Shown here: piece by piece, positions 43,372 to 55,299 of the stretch | How the letters are laid out: every line of letters starts with the position of its first letter | How positions within the stretch are numbered: position 1 is the stretch's first letter | Assembly: GCA_907165135.1 (NCBI GenBank) | Contig: OU015569.1 | Span: forward strand, 6,324,001 to 6,388,000 | From: Oikopleura dioica | Lineage: Eukaryota > Chordata > Appendicularia > Copelata > Oikopleuridae | DNA: 64,000 nucleotides | Reading direction: 5' to 3' | Translations under genes and position numbers: made by a program | Notes under the pieces: generated by a model | What the model saw: the letters and a program-made list of their open reading frames with translations, nothing else | The model's database searches: none | Told to the model about the DNA's origin: nothing

Positions 43372-45875
43372 CTTGAGTAGAATGATGACTGCTTCTCCGC
43401 AATCTAAATGATTTCGTTATTTTCCGGCGGCGGCGATTGCGAGAACTTTTAAATAGACGAGTTAGCCTTTAGCGCCAGCAATAAACCCACTAACTGTTCA
43501 AGTCCGCCCATGTTCTTGACAGTTAGCAGCTCTAAATATGAGTGCCTTTTTAATTATCGCGAGCCTCCTGTTATTTTAACAGAGGGTTTGCAATAATCTG
43601 TTTTTGCATCAACGAAATTTACATTCTTGAAATAGCCTCTCAAATGTTTTGAGCACGCCAGTGCCTGTTTCAAATGGCAGCCTGTAACTGTATATCATAC
43701 CTCGGTTAGACAAAATTGTTTGTTATCTGCGCTGTTTTCTAGTTTTTTTTTCTTGGCTGGTATAAGCGGTGTTGGGGATTTATTATTTCTCTCGAAAATA
43801 CTTTCTCGGAATGTGCGCCGCACGTGAAATAACTGCGACAGCACTTAAGTTCTCTCCCGCCGTGGTGTTGGTGCAGCACAGTATCGCCAATCACGCTGAA
43901 CACGTGATAAGTCAGGGAAGGTTAGTTGAGATTTAAAAGTTATTCCGAAACGACGCCTTTGGAATAAGCTTGTTCGTGGTTGACAAAAACCCTCCTCCGC
44001 CTGGGATGGAGCCTCAGGCCACTTCTCAGAAGAATATTCCTCGGTAATTCCCCACCTCTTTCTATTATTTCTTTATCATCCCGCCCGTGCTTGTTTCCCC
44101 AACATGCGGGAGTCAAGTCCTACCCTCTGGCTCACCAGAATCAGCTTATTTCTAGCGCCGGATTCTTTCTCAGCAGAATAAGTAGCACGTTCAGTCGGAT
44201 GTACTTTAGTTTACTAGAACTAATCGCCAGAACGTGCGCTAGAATCGACTTACGCAAGGATAATATTCAACTGAATTTATGAGATTTATCAATTGTTCGA
44301 ACATGGAAAGGCAGACTTCAAATGTACAAAAATTAGAATACTTAGTCTTTCTACTCTGATGATAGCGAATTCTCTGTTAGAGCAAGACTCTTACCTGCAA
44401 TTTTTAGTTTGATGTTATTTTTCTTTTCCAGCTCTTATGATAAAAATATGACGAAAAAATAAAAACTGAAGTTTAGGTGTGTGTCTGTGAGCTGGTCTCA
44501 CTATATTATGAAATTTCGATGGTGGTGCTGCTGGTGGCGCAAAACACTTATCGCTTAGTAATCTTAACGTGTTGAGCCTTTCAAGCTTTCTCGCCGAGAG
44601 ATGAAATGATGATTCTTGATGCTCAAGGGAACGTCGGTTCCGTTCTGGTAATGTCTAGTATGAGCCAGATTCGTCACGTTAGATATCAAAGCCTTGATAA
44701 TGAAGAATGCGCCCTCGGGCACTGGGCTCCGATTAGGTCGACCTGGAAGAATCCACTGCACTCTTTTTGCGCGAAATAGTCCGAAGCACAGAAGAGTACT
44801 TCCCGCTGTGTTTTGCAAGCACGCATCACGGGATCAGGCGATGGAACGTGCTGGAAATGTTTTTGCTCCAGGTGGTGGCGCAATACAATCAGCGTTGCGG
44901 AATGTGACCACACAGACGTCTGCGAGAATCGTTTTTAGCCTATTTTAAATAATAATATCATCTTTCACAAGTCTTTTTTCTTCTAATCTAAGAACCATGT
45001 ACAATTGTAAGAGCATTCTCCAGCTTGTCTAGCGTTGACGGGGAAAAGAATCTGACTGTCAGAAGAAAGCTCGCCGGAATCTAGACTCTCGTTTGGGAGT
45101 GACAGACTTGTAATTCCCTCGGATCCACCAGATCAGTAAGCGGATTATCTCCAAGTTTCTGCAATATTAGTCAAAAAACTATATTTAGGCTATGAAATCC
45201 TCAATAATAGGTACGTTAATCAAACTAACAAGAGTCCATCGGAGCAGCATTAGTTCAACAGAAGCACCGATGTGACAAGAAGTCAATCTATTCGTCGTTA
45301 TGAAGAGATGCAAAGGTTGTCATTTTGTCGAAATTTTGGCCGCGTGACGAAGAAAATTTAGACAGTTTTTGCAATTCAACTTTGACCTAGTAATGAAACG
45401 TCGACGGACTTGAGTATCAATAAAATAGTTTTGTCCGTCGTCGATTCCTGTGTCTGCGGATAATCCGTCCTCGCAGAACCGTCTGTGGAAGCTTTGTCTT
45501 GATATCCTAATTGCCTATAAGATTCTCTTTTCCGCTTCGAAGTACTTGGGTTGCACTTTCCTTGTGGTATTTTAGGGTCTGAATGAGACCATTAAATTAG
45601 GCTGACGGATGATTTGGCGAGAGTTTCTTGTCAGAGCAGTACCGAATCTGGACCAAAGAGTACAAGAAGTATTTATTTGTTTCTGATCAACAAACTGAGA
45701 AGACACTTCATTCAAATACACCACACGACTTTTTCATAATTTCAGTATTCCTCAGAAGCAATGAAGAGTTCGCACAGGAAGGCCTGGCAGGTACCTCAAT
45801 AAACGAGAAATTAAAACAGTGAAACCCCGGATATTTTTAAACAACGCTGAGAAAATAATTTAAACATGCTTACGG
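43372..45875. other. Gene-poor stretch between bZIP and clusterin genes
   Basis: About 2.5 kb. Possible coding pieces were seen on the minus strand at 45385-45590 (a 68-residue open frame rich in charged residues) and 44983-45160 (ends AGECSYNCTWFLD). On the plus strand there is one near 44007 (MEPQATSQKNIPR followed by GTAATT). None could be joined into a gene or matched to a family, so none is called. Confidence 0.35.
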
Positions 45876-48800
45876 ATGAAAATACAAGTATTTCTCGCTT
45901 TTTCATCCGTCAGAAGTTTTTCCGAGAGAATCGACACTAATTATATGATAAGGTCTTCTTTGCCGCTCTCCTTCTTATGGATGGAGTAGCTGGCCAAGTT
46001 TGGAGGCATCAACCTAGAGCTGCTCGTTCAATCCAGAAATTTGAATTTACAGAAGCCCAGAAAACCTCGCTTGCAAACGAAGTCAGCTGCCAATTTATGG
46101 GAAAGTATAACGAAGCCAGCAATGAAGTAGGGAAGGTGCCTAAAGTTGTAACGGCAAAGTTGTGTTTGATCACGTGACTAACGACACCGGGATGGTCGCT
46201 TGATTTTGAGTGACATCGCTATGAGCACCTTAAATAGCCAGAATGACCTTGTTAATGGACGCGATGGATCAGTACGACGAGCTTATGGCGTCAGAAGATG
46301 AACAGCTCGCTGCTCTACAGGATTCCTATAAAGCTTTCGAGATCTTGCACGAAGAACAAAATCAGCAGTGCCAGACAAATTTCACATCAATGCATAAATC
46401 CTGCAACACGTGCATCATGGAGAAATGCCAGGATTACTACAGAAACAACTGTGCCTCTTTGGAGCCCGACCCAATGGAAATTATTGAACCCCCGTGCAAG
46501 ACAAGGCCCGACTCGCCTTGCGAAGAGCCAGAAAGAACTGATCAAAGCATCGGAAGTAATATTGATAGATTTCCTCCTCGGCCTACCCCTGTTCAGGTAT
46601 CTTTCACTTGTCTTATTTATAGAGACTTAAAATTTAAAGCCTTCTTCTGGAATGAATATTCAAATTTCGGTCAATGGCGAGTCTGTTCCTTCCATGACCC
46701 AAGCATTGGAAATGATCAGAACTACAATGACTCAAAAGGTTACGGAACCGGAAGCTGACTGTGAACCAGGAAATTCTTTTGCGGAGTTTAAAGAAGTTGT
46801 CAGTCCAGTTTCGCGGAGCTCGTCTTACCAAGTTTCGATGTCCTCAAGTGGAGGAAACGGCAACACAGGCGCGGCGATGGGCTCATTGGGATCTCTTGAC
46901 GACATGATGCAAAATGAAAATGCGAAGGTGCAATTTAGAGCCAATATTAATGGAAAGGAAATCGAATGTGACTCTTACGAATGTATCCAGCAGCACAAGG
47001 AATGGTGGAAACATACAGAAATTTTGATTTCATATAATTTGTCGTAAATAATTAGAGTCAGTAGCCATGTTTAATCCAAATTGAAAGGAACAAATGTCCC
47101 GCTTTGAAAATCTATGGAATCAAAGAGCTGGTGCTTTTGGGCAGGATAGATCTGACTCTTCTGGTGCATCACGATTTTCGTATTCAATGAGTGGTAGCTC
47201 GGGATCGGGTCCTCGAACTTCATCGTCGTCCTTCCGAATGACATCATCATCCGGCGGCAGCTTTCCTCAGGCGCAGAGTCTCGGGTCCTCCATGACTGGT
47301 GGCTGCTCAGAGTGTGGAGGCTGTGGACAGCAGCAACAGGGAAGTTCTGCATTCCGCCAAAACCCCGTGGCTAACAGCGGCCCTTGCGGATTCCAGGAAC
47401 GAGCAGAGGTCGGTCATGGACGAGACTTATTTGGTGAAGTCAGACGTGATCTTGTTTCACTTGAAAACAGCGGCAATGGCAAAATTACAGGTGAAGCAAT
47501 ATTTGTTTTTGTGATGTTTGCGTCATTTACGGCCAAAGTTCGAAAAAAGGTAATCTTTTTCTTAGAGAATGGAAATACCTTTTCTTACTCTTGGGAAGGA
47601 ACTGGTGGCATTCCAGAAAACCTAGAAGAAATAATGAATCTTGGCTTAAGTCGACTAAATCGCCAGCGAGCGCACATGCGCAGCGGATGTAACACCGGTA
47701 GATGCACCAGGAATTTGCGAGAAGGACTTGCTCGTTCTCGACGATACTACCCAACAAAAACTCGACGAGCGGTTTCTCAATGCGCCATCGAACAAGCTGC
47801 CAAAGAAGCTGCCGAGCGTGCTCGCCAAGAAGAAGCTCGTCGACTAAGCGAACTCGCCAAGCAGGGTGGATACAACTCAGCATGCTCAATGCTCAACTCT
47901 CAACATGGGGAAGCACAAACGAATATGATGGTAACACAGCTTTTGACAAACCTCAAAGGAGAGCTCAGTCGCGCAACAGAAAAGTGTATGTCCAGTGGAA
48001 ACTGCCATAACACTCGAGTTAATATCAACATCGTTGGACGAACTTCTGGCGGCGGGTGCAACCCTGATGATTCCAACTCACCATGCAATCAAGCTCAGTC
48101 GCTTTACGATCAAACCCGAAACAAGATCAATGAGTGGACCAATACGCAGACAAATACACGAATCGACTTCTCCTTCAATGGCTCTGGTCAACCACAGCCT
48201 CAACCAACACAATCACCAACTCGACGACCTTATTACCCAGAAACTGATGCACCTTATGTCGCTCCTCAGCGCACGACCCCAGGTCGAAATGCTCCAGTTC
48301 AGCCAAATACCGACTCTAGCAGCGTCCCTGTTGATAATTTCCCCTCAAGACCAAATCCAGACGACTATTCGTATGATGGTTCACAGTCGTACGATGACAG
48401 CACAGTAGACTCAGATTACTATTCCAGTCTAGAAGAAAATATGAACCAGCTCGTTGAAAATCCAGCTGAGTGGGCGATTTGGGGTTCGTGGAGCTCATGC
48501 GACATCAACTGCGCAAACGGAAACGAAAAAGGAACTCAAGTTCGACGCCGAAATTGTGAAATCGACCGACAAGTAGTGTCCAATCTTCCAGTTGAAAATT
48601 GTAACATTGGAGACGATGTACAATACAGAGAGTGCCTGCCAGTACCCAAGCCATGCAATACCGTTAGTTTTTTGTAAAAATATGGTGAAACTAAGACGTT
48701 TTTAGTGGGCCCACTGGGGTTTCTGGACAGAATGCTCTGCAACTTGCGGTGCTGGTACCCGAGAGCGAACTCGCTCCTGCATGTATGGTGGCGAGTGCCA

Positions 48801-50715
48801 GGGACCGAAGACTCAACAGGAAGCTTGCACAAACCTTATTCACCCTGAGTGTCCGACTTGGTCCGATTGGAAAATCGCTGCCGAATGCTCAGTCACCTGT
48901 GGTCAAGGTGTTCGCTCATACTTTAGGACTTGCCAAAATGGACGAATCAATGAGCCCGGTTGTGTTGGACCTGCTGCTCGACAAGAACCTTGTGATACAG
49001 GTACTATTAGTTTTGTAGATCATCATTTACTACATCGTCAACGACAGATTAATGACATAACATAAAACTAGGAAGGGAGTGTGCACTCTGGACTCAGTGG
49101 TGCGAGTGGACTGGTTGCTCCGCCACATGTGGTCGAGGAGCTCAAGTAAGAGAACGTCAGTGTGTCAATGGCGAGCCTGGAGAACCTGGATGCGAGGGAC
49201 GAGCAAACGAGAGAAAGGTAACTTGGATCAGATTTCATCTCATAAAATTTAATGAAGATCTGTTATGCCGAGCAAATAGCATGTCCCGAGTGGACACCAT
49301 GGAGCGAATTTACCGCTTGCTCTGTGTCTTGTGGAGAAGGCCTGAGAACTCGAGTTCGTGATTGTCGCAACGGAAACATCGGCGACGATGGATGTATCGG
49401 AGAGCCCGAAGAAGCTGTCGAGTGCGAAGCCAGTCGTCAATGTCCCTTCTGGTCTATTTGGGGATCATTTTCTTCTTGTTCCGTCACTTGTGGAGAAGGT
49501 GAGAGGACAAGAACACGCGAATGTGTCCATGGGAGAGAAGGAGAAATTGGATGCGAGGGCACCTCCGTCGTTGTGAGCATGTGCTACGGTGCTAGACGAG
49601 AATGCGAATACTGGAGTGAATGGAGCGAGTATGGACAGTGTTCTGGTGGGCATTGAACTAGTTTTCAGTATTTTATCTATTAAGTAACTTGTGACCGTGG
49701 AACACAACAACGAACTCGTGAGTGCATCAATGGACGGCCAGGTGACGTAGGCTGCCCTGGAAGCGCCTTCGAAGCTATCCCCTGCGAAGAAGAGGCGTGC
49801 ATCCGATATGTTGATTATCCTGATGCCAATCCTGAGCCAGTAGAATGTGACGAGAATCCTGATTATGGAGGTGACCCTAAATCAAATCGGAATCGGCATT
49901 CATTTTTTATATAGATCAAGATAATCAGGAGCCACTCGAACGAATTGAAATCGAGCATCGCGAGGATGAGCCATTTGTCATGCCTGCTCCACCTGTAATT
50001 ACTTTCCTTTGCATACGTCATGCTAAACTGGTTTTAGCCAACCAAGGAACCCACCCCAGCCCAAGATATCACTTGCGGTGGAATTCTCGAACGCGACTCC
50101 CAGCAATGCTCCTCTCTTTTCCAAGAGAGTTGCGCAGCCTGTGACTCTTCCCTAAGCTCTGTCTGCTCCGAGTATTATAGCCTCAAAGTCAAATTGGAAG
50201 AGCTTCATCACGAGATGAAACAATGTGAAGCTCGCAAGAAGTTCTACGCTGAGCGAAAAGCTGAACTTAACATTCAATACATGGAACTCCAACAGGTAAA
50301 AACTCCGCGATTACAGAAAGCGTTAAAAATGTAAACCAGAATGTAAACGAAAACCACCAATGGGCGTTGAATATGGCTGTCAGTCTTCTCCCCGCTGACG
50401 CTACATCTCCAGCGGAATACCCACCTTGCGATATCAAATCTGGTAAGAGAAGTTTATGAGACTATTTATCATTTAAAATTTTCAGCAACCGTACAACCCG
50501 AGCCTAGCCAATTCGGCTTCACGATCTCCGTTGTTGCGAAAATGAACGTAACCCCCTATTCCGAAATTCGGATCGACATGGACTTCAACCAACCTTTCTC
50601 CAACTGCTGCAGCAGCAGACAAACAATGGCACGAACTCGACGATCTCTTGGAAATCGGCTTATTCTTAAATTGAGGCAGATTTCTGAGCGAAATACGCCC
50701 ATGTCTTACCCCTAG
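45876..50715 (+). CDS. Secreted clusterin with seven inserted thrombospondin type-1 repeats
   Basis: Clusterin is a secreted chaperone and inhibitor of the terminal complement complex; its two halves are held by five disulfides between two cysteine boxes. Here ATG 45876 gives MKIQ, joined by a 65-bp intron to VFFAALLLMDGVAG, a signal peptide. The first box (46369-46452) has five cysteines spaced 10-2-4-7, the spacing I recall for human clusterin. A long middle region follows: Ser/Gly-rich, short N-G modules, and a helix rich in Ala, Glu and Arg near 47790. Seven thrombospondin type-1 repeats occupy 48471-49800, each with W-x2-W and CS-x-TCG or a close variant (for example CSVTCGEGERTRTREC). 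After an acidic linker comes the second box (50074-50166, spacing 10-7-2-7), a coiled coil (YYSLKVKLEELHHEMKQC) and a beta-rich clusterin-like end stopping at 50715. Most introns read as GT-AG. Confidence 0.88.
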
Positions 50716-50972
50716 CCTTTACCAAATTTACATCCATTGAACAAAACTCATTGAAAAAAAATACGCGAGCTTTTATCGCGTGGATATCTTACTGCTTCTA
50801 TGTTCTATAATGATAATGAATAACGCGAGACAAAAAGTCTTTTTGTTCAAGATGGTTATTTATTCAATTTATTAAGCAATTGACCTTTTTCCAGTCTGGA
50901 AAATTCCAGATACTAGATAAAGAAATATTTCTCTGACAAAGAAATAGAAAAATGGCCGATCCTTATCTAGAA

Positions 50973-52058
50973 TCAGAAGAAACAGTCAAACTCGTCCTCA
51001 TCAAGAACTGGCTCTTCTTTTATTTCAGTTTTGGTCGGCTGAAAGTCGTAGATGATGTTCTCTGTCAAGATTCTTTCAACGGGCTCTTCCTTAACTTCGG
51101 CTTTGATCTCTTCTTTGACACTTTCTTGAACCAGGATAGTTAAAGCTGTGTCATCGTTGATTTTTGGACTTTCAGGACTCTTTTCAAGGGACGCTGTGGG
51201 ATGAAAGATCTTGATCTGAATCTCTCCAGTTAGCGTGTCGGTATATTCTAAGCTTCTTGGAATCCCTGAAACTTTTGCATGGTCAATGAAGTTCTGCTGC
51301 AAGTTGTCGTTGTTATTGGCCTGTCACAAGGGTCGGGGAATGAAAACAAAGAGATCACACCCATTATAAGAATTTATATGAATTTCAATTTAGCACTTTC
51401 AAGAATCTTGAAGTTCAAGATAACGATTTCCGCGCCGGTTCCTGGTGTTCGAGCTCGACATACTCTTGCGTTGGTCCGCGCGTCATTTCGTCGTGAACGC
51501 GTAGACGCTTAGCATCCGGGTGATAGTCCCATTTGTCGAAGCGCTTCGGGTTCTTGGGAAATTGTGGAATCGTAAGCGTTCCCCTGATTGTACTTTCATC
51601 GCCGTCCACAGGTCGCGGGTAGAGATCATATTCTTTCACATCAAATTTAGTTGGTGTGCAGGTGTGGATGTGCTTGTAATGATTGAAAAGGATGAACTTG
51701 AAATCAGAGAGATCGTTGTGATTGTCCCTCAGGAATTCCCAGTATGACTTGTGATCAAGGCACGGACCAGTGAAATATTCAGGAAACTTGATGGCGATTA
51801 CTGAAAGGCATTTCTTGTGGATGCAGCGGATAACCCTTGTGTTCTACGAAGAAATTTTCAAGCTGATTTCATTATCTAAATCACCTTAGATTTCGCTGTC
51901 GATCTCACTCGAAGTGTTGTCACGTACAATTCTCCCTCTATTTCTAAGTGGAAATGGATGGCCCCATGTTTGGAAACTCCAACAGCGTACAAGTTGGGAT
52001 TGCTCATGGTACCAGTCTTTTGTTTCGGGATCCTCGCCAAAATTTGTTCGGAGTTCAT
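50973..52058 (-). CDS. Unrecognised protein with SUMO-acceptor-like motifs
   Basis: Three or four exons on the minus strand. The start is probably ATG 52058 (MNSEQILARIPKQK). A compact N-terminal part with Cys and His (RCIHKKCLSVIAIK, HYKHIHTC) lies at 51650-51990. It is followed by a charged region with many prolines (PQFPKNPKRFDKWDYHPDAK, about 51550). The C-terminus repeats the sumoylation consensus hydrophobic-K-x-E: IKAE, VKEE and IKEE between 51000 and 51120, ending DEDEFDCFF. The spacing of Cys and His could form a zinc-binding fold, but it fits no family I know. The SUMO sites and charge suggest a nuclear protein, which is inference. Its 5' end faces the CYHR1-like gene head to head, with under 300 bp between them. 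Confidence 0.5.
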
Positions 52059-52350
52059 GATATTCAAGCAATCTAAAAAGAAACGGAATTAAATAGTCGG
52101 GGAATAAGTGGCCTATTCAGTTAAAAATTAAATTTTAATAATAGTAGTTCATATTTATTTAATTGGATATTTTTTGTAGAATATTCTTTTATTTTCCTTA
52201 TAATAAAAGCGAGCGAAAACTCAACTGAAAAATCTAACACATTGCGCGAAAGTTGATCGAGAGGCAGCCTCTGCGCTGAATTTTGCCAGAAAAGAGCGGG
52301 AAAAACAGAGAGTCAAGCAAAATTGGGAGCTATCATCCTTGTTTCTAGTG

Positions 52351-54234
52351 ATGACAGGAGCGTGGAGAGTACGTTTAGGTAGAGAACCGAACAGGTTTTC
52401 TCCATTTTTATCGCGAGTTAATCAGGTAACTTTAATCAATTACCCAGCATCGGATAATTTAAGATTTTCTCACCTCGTCGAACTAGAGCACAGCCTAGTA
52501 CCAGTTCAGGTACGACCCTTTATATTTTTTGTTTAAAATCACTAGTTTCAAACCGACCGGGTACTCCTGTGAGACGCCGCCGCAGAACTGTTTCTGATTC
52601 TTCACTCAACACTGATCGCTTTTTGACACAAGTTGAGCGGGACGCCCTTGGACCTGTCAAGGAAAGGGCTTTGCTTTAGTTTACGTTCATAGTACTGAGC
52701 TTTGATCAGCTCTAGCAGCCAAGATCGAATACGAGTGTTTTGCCACCTCTGGTTGTTCTCGACAATCCAGACGAAGATCGCATCGAAAGACTACGAGAAC
52801 ACTGCCAGGTGAGATGAAAACATAGGCTTTAAAAAATTTTTACTAAGTGCACAATCTGCTTGGACTTGCCCGAAGAAAATGATGCGATCTATCAGTGTCA
52901 AATGGGCCACATTTATTGCCAGTTTTGTTTAGGTACTTAAAGAGCGAGATTATTGTGATAACCTTCATTTAGCTCGACTGATCGCCGACGGGGTCATAAT
53001 TGGAGGTGGTGCACACTGCGCCACTTGTAGAAGTACCTTAGATTGGAAACACGTCGTTAGGGTTCGAGCGATTGAAATGATGGCCCGAGAGTTGCCCAAG
53101 GACTGCGAATATTGCAATATGACAGGTACCTTTGAATGTCAGAACATTATACACAAGTTTTACCAGTTCAGAATACAACGATGAGTGCCCATAGAGAAGT
53201 CTGCGCTTTTAAAACCATTGAATGTGATTACAAATGGGCTGGCTGCACCTGGAAGGGCAGACGAGGCCAATCTTTGGAGCATATTGGGTAAGTCGGTTCA
53301 ATCTTACTCAATTGAAGCTATTATAAATAGAACATGTGATGTTGGGCAAATGCCACTTTCTCAAACGTTAGAGAGCGCGAAATCCGCCATCCAGTTGGTC
53401 AAAAACAAAGGCAACAAGGTGCAGCAGTTGCTGAAGCTTTACACAAGTGCCAACTGCTGGATGCAAGATATCTATATGAAAGCGTATCGAGTGAGCGAGT
53501 ATGGCCCCGGAAAACTTCGCTTTATATCTCCCGAGTTTGTCGCTCTTGATATAAGGAACCCGTTTTCTCCTCTAAATTCATTTATAAATCTGTAGTTTTT
53601 AACGGTTTAAAGTTGGCAGATGACTGGAACGATCGTTTCGGTGGAAAAAAATCCATCCAGGCCAACTCATGGCGAAGATCGCTCAGTGGAAATTCAGTTA
53701 ACAGCGGTGAATTTCCTCTTGAAATTTCTCATCTAAGTCATTCTAGCGGGGGCTTTCTTACGACGAGGTGCGATCAATTAACTTCATCATTCTGAAGTCG
53801 CCTAAAAGCATCGTGGAAATTATTCCAAGCCAGCATAAGCACCGCTTTGATCACGAATCCCCCTCTTCCGAAAAATACAAAGTCCATGTCAAGGAGAATT
53901 CCGACTATAATCGCCTTATTGGGGCACAGGAATGCGTTTGAAAATTTTATAAATCAAATAGCTGAAAAAGGGAAACTTTCCAAACGCTGTAAAGGGTATT
54001 TATCTGCGCGTTGTTCTGGCAAGGGTTGATGACGAGTATTCTGATGCATTGTCGCTTGAGTGTCTATATAATTTAAAATGAAAGTAACTCAACGAACTAA
54101 AATTCATTCGTTTTAAAGCGTGGACTTAACCCTTACTAACAGTTTGAAGACCGACGGGCATCCAATAACAACGCCGAGATCGATTACGACTCCTTCGTTG
54201 CTAATCTTCCTACGAGTATCGATCCTGTGCTTTA
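52351..54234 (+). CDS. CYHR1/ZTRAF1-like RING and TRAF-type zinc-finger protein
   Basis: The N-terminal part (52351-52680) is disordered, basic and Ser-rich (TPVRRRRRTVSDSS). The RING-like finger begins at 52849 (CTICLDLPEENDAIYQC, then GHIYCQFC and HCATC). A TRAF/SIAH-type zinc finger follows (ELPKDCEYCNMT, VCAFKTIECDY, GCTWKG, 53090-53285). The order and spacing match cysteine/histidine-rich protein 1 (CYHR1, also ZTRAF1), including CTVCLDLP and the ELPSECGFC equivalent. The C-terminal part with IVSVEKNPS (53635) and LSYDEVRSINFIILK (53760) corresponds to its beta-rich region. The end is SFVANLPTSIDPVL with stop at 54234. The start at 52351 is the first ATG whose frame runs through the spliced exons. 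Several junctions allow more than one choice. Ubiquitin ligase activity is likely from the RING but not shown. Confidence 0.82.
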
Positions 54235-55299
54235 GCTCTTTATTTATTTTAAATATATTTTAATCGAAAAATTTGTATCACCGTGCGTTTGGTATTGATA
54301 GCAAGGAAGACAACTAAACTATGTTCGGATTAGAAGCTAAATGACAATGAAATTAAGTATCCGCGCCTTAAAGAAACTTGAGGTTATTGCGTTCAGTATC
54401 TCGGGTTTCCCGAAAAAGCTGGGGCCCAGCGCAAAATGTGAACGGTGAGTTAAGCTTGGTTAAGTCTCCCGCAGTACACAGATTCTCGTTTGTGATCCTT
54501 TTAAATGCGCGAGCCCTTGATACCCACCCATCTTTTTTTTAATATCCGGAGCTTTGGTTACGCAAAAAAAAACTCTTTGCATCCTTCTTTGATACCGTAT
54601 CATTGATATGAAACTCAAAAAGAACTCCTTTTCAAAGCGGGCGAGATCCAAAGGGGCAAAATTCATCTCAGATTCACGCTATCGATCACGGTGGTAAGAC
54701 TCTCGGCAATGAATTTAATCCACAGATTTGCGTTAAAACGCGGCTGGGAAAAAGGCACAAAGAAGCTAAAAATATGCTTCTGTTTGGCGCTCATGAACGT
54801 GAAAGATGTTTGGTTTTAAAGGCAGTTCATCGCACATTTCGAAAATTCATAAGCGAACCGTAGTAATCTTATCTGTAAAACCCCCAGCGAGCGATATCAG
54901 TTCTTGTCTGTTTTCTATACTTTCATATTAAGACAATCGGTAATACTTAACGTACTTTTGCTTTACACCAAACACAGCGAGTAATGGCAATCTGAAGAGT
55001 AATTCTATATATATTTCATTACATATTTGATTACAGTATTACGATAAGTTGCGCGAAGGATATATTACGAGAAGAGAAATAGACACTGGGATAAAATCAA
55101 ACTCAAGAAAAATTTGGAGACCAGAAACAAATGTTGATTAGCCAAATAATTTAACAATAAAAGCAGTGGAACGTTGAGAAGCATGATTTGAAAAAAAAAA
55201 CGAAAAAAATGCCGTAAAAAACAGTGAAAAAAAAACGAGAAAATAAACAACGCAAATAAGTAAAACGGGAGTATAGTAGAACTCTAAGAAGTTTAAAAT
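54235..55299. other. Gap between CYHR1-like and RBPMS-like genes (converging)
   Basis: About 1.06 kb of converging 3' flanks. It includes A-rich runs at 55188-55250 next to the RBPMS-like stop. No gene recognised. Confidence 0.4.

Noticed and set aside
44564-44948. Overlapping plus- and minus-strand frames of about 84 codons
   Set aside because: Neither strand shows a family motif, splice-consistent neighbours or a convincing start.
44983-45590. Possible minus-strand exons upstream of the clusterin gene
   Set aside because: Individual stretches look codable, but frames do not join at plausible splice sites and no family matches.
55065-55250. Phe/Leu-rich minus-strand frame
   Set aside because: Produced by A/T-rich runs (poly-A stretches on the plus strand) in the 3' flank of the RBPMS-like gene.
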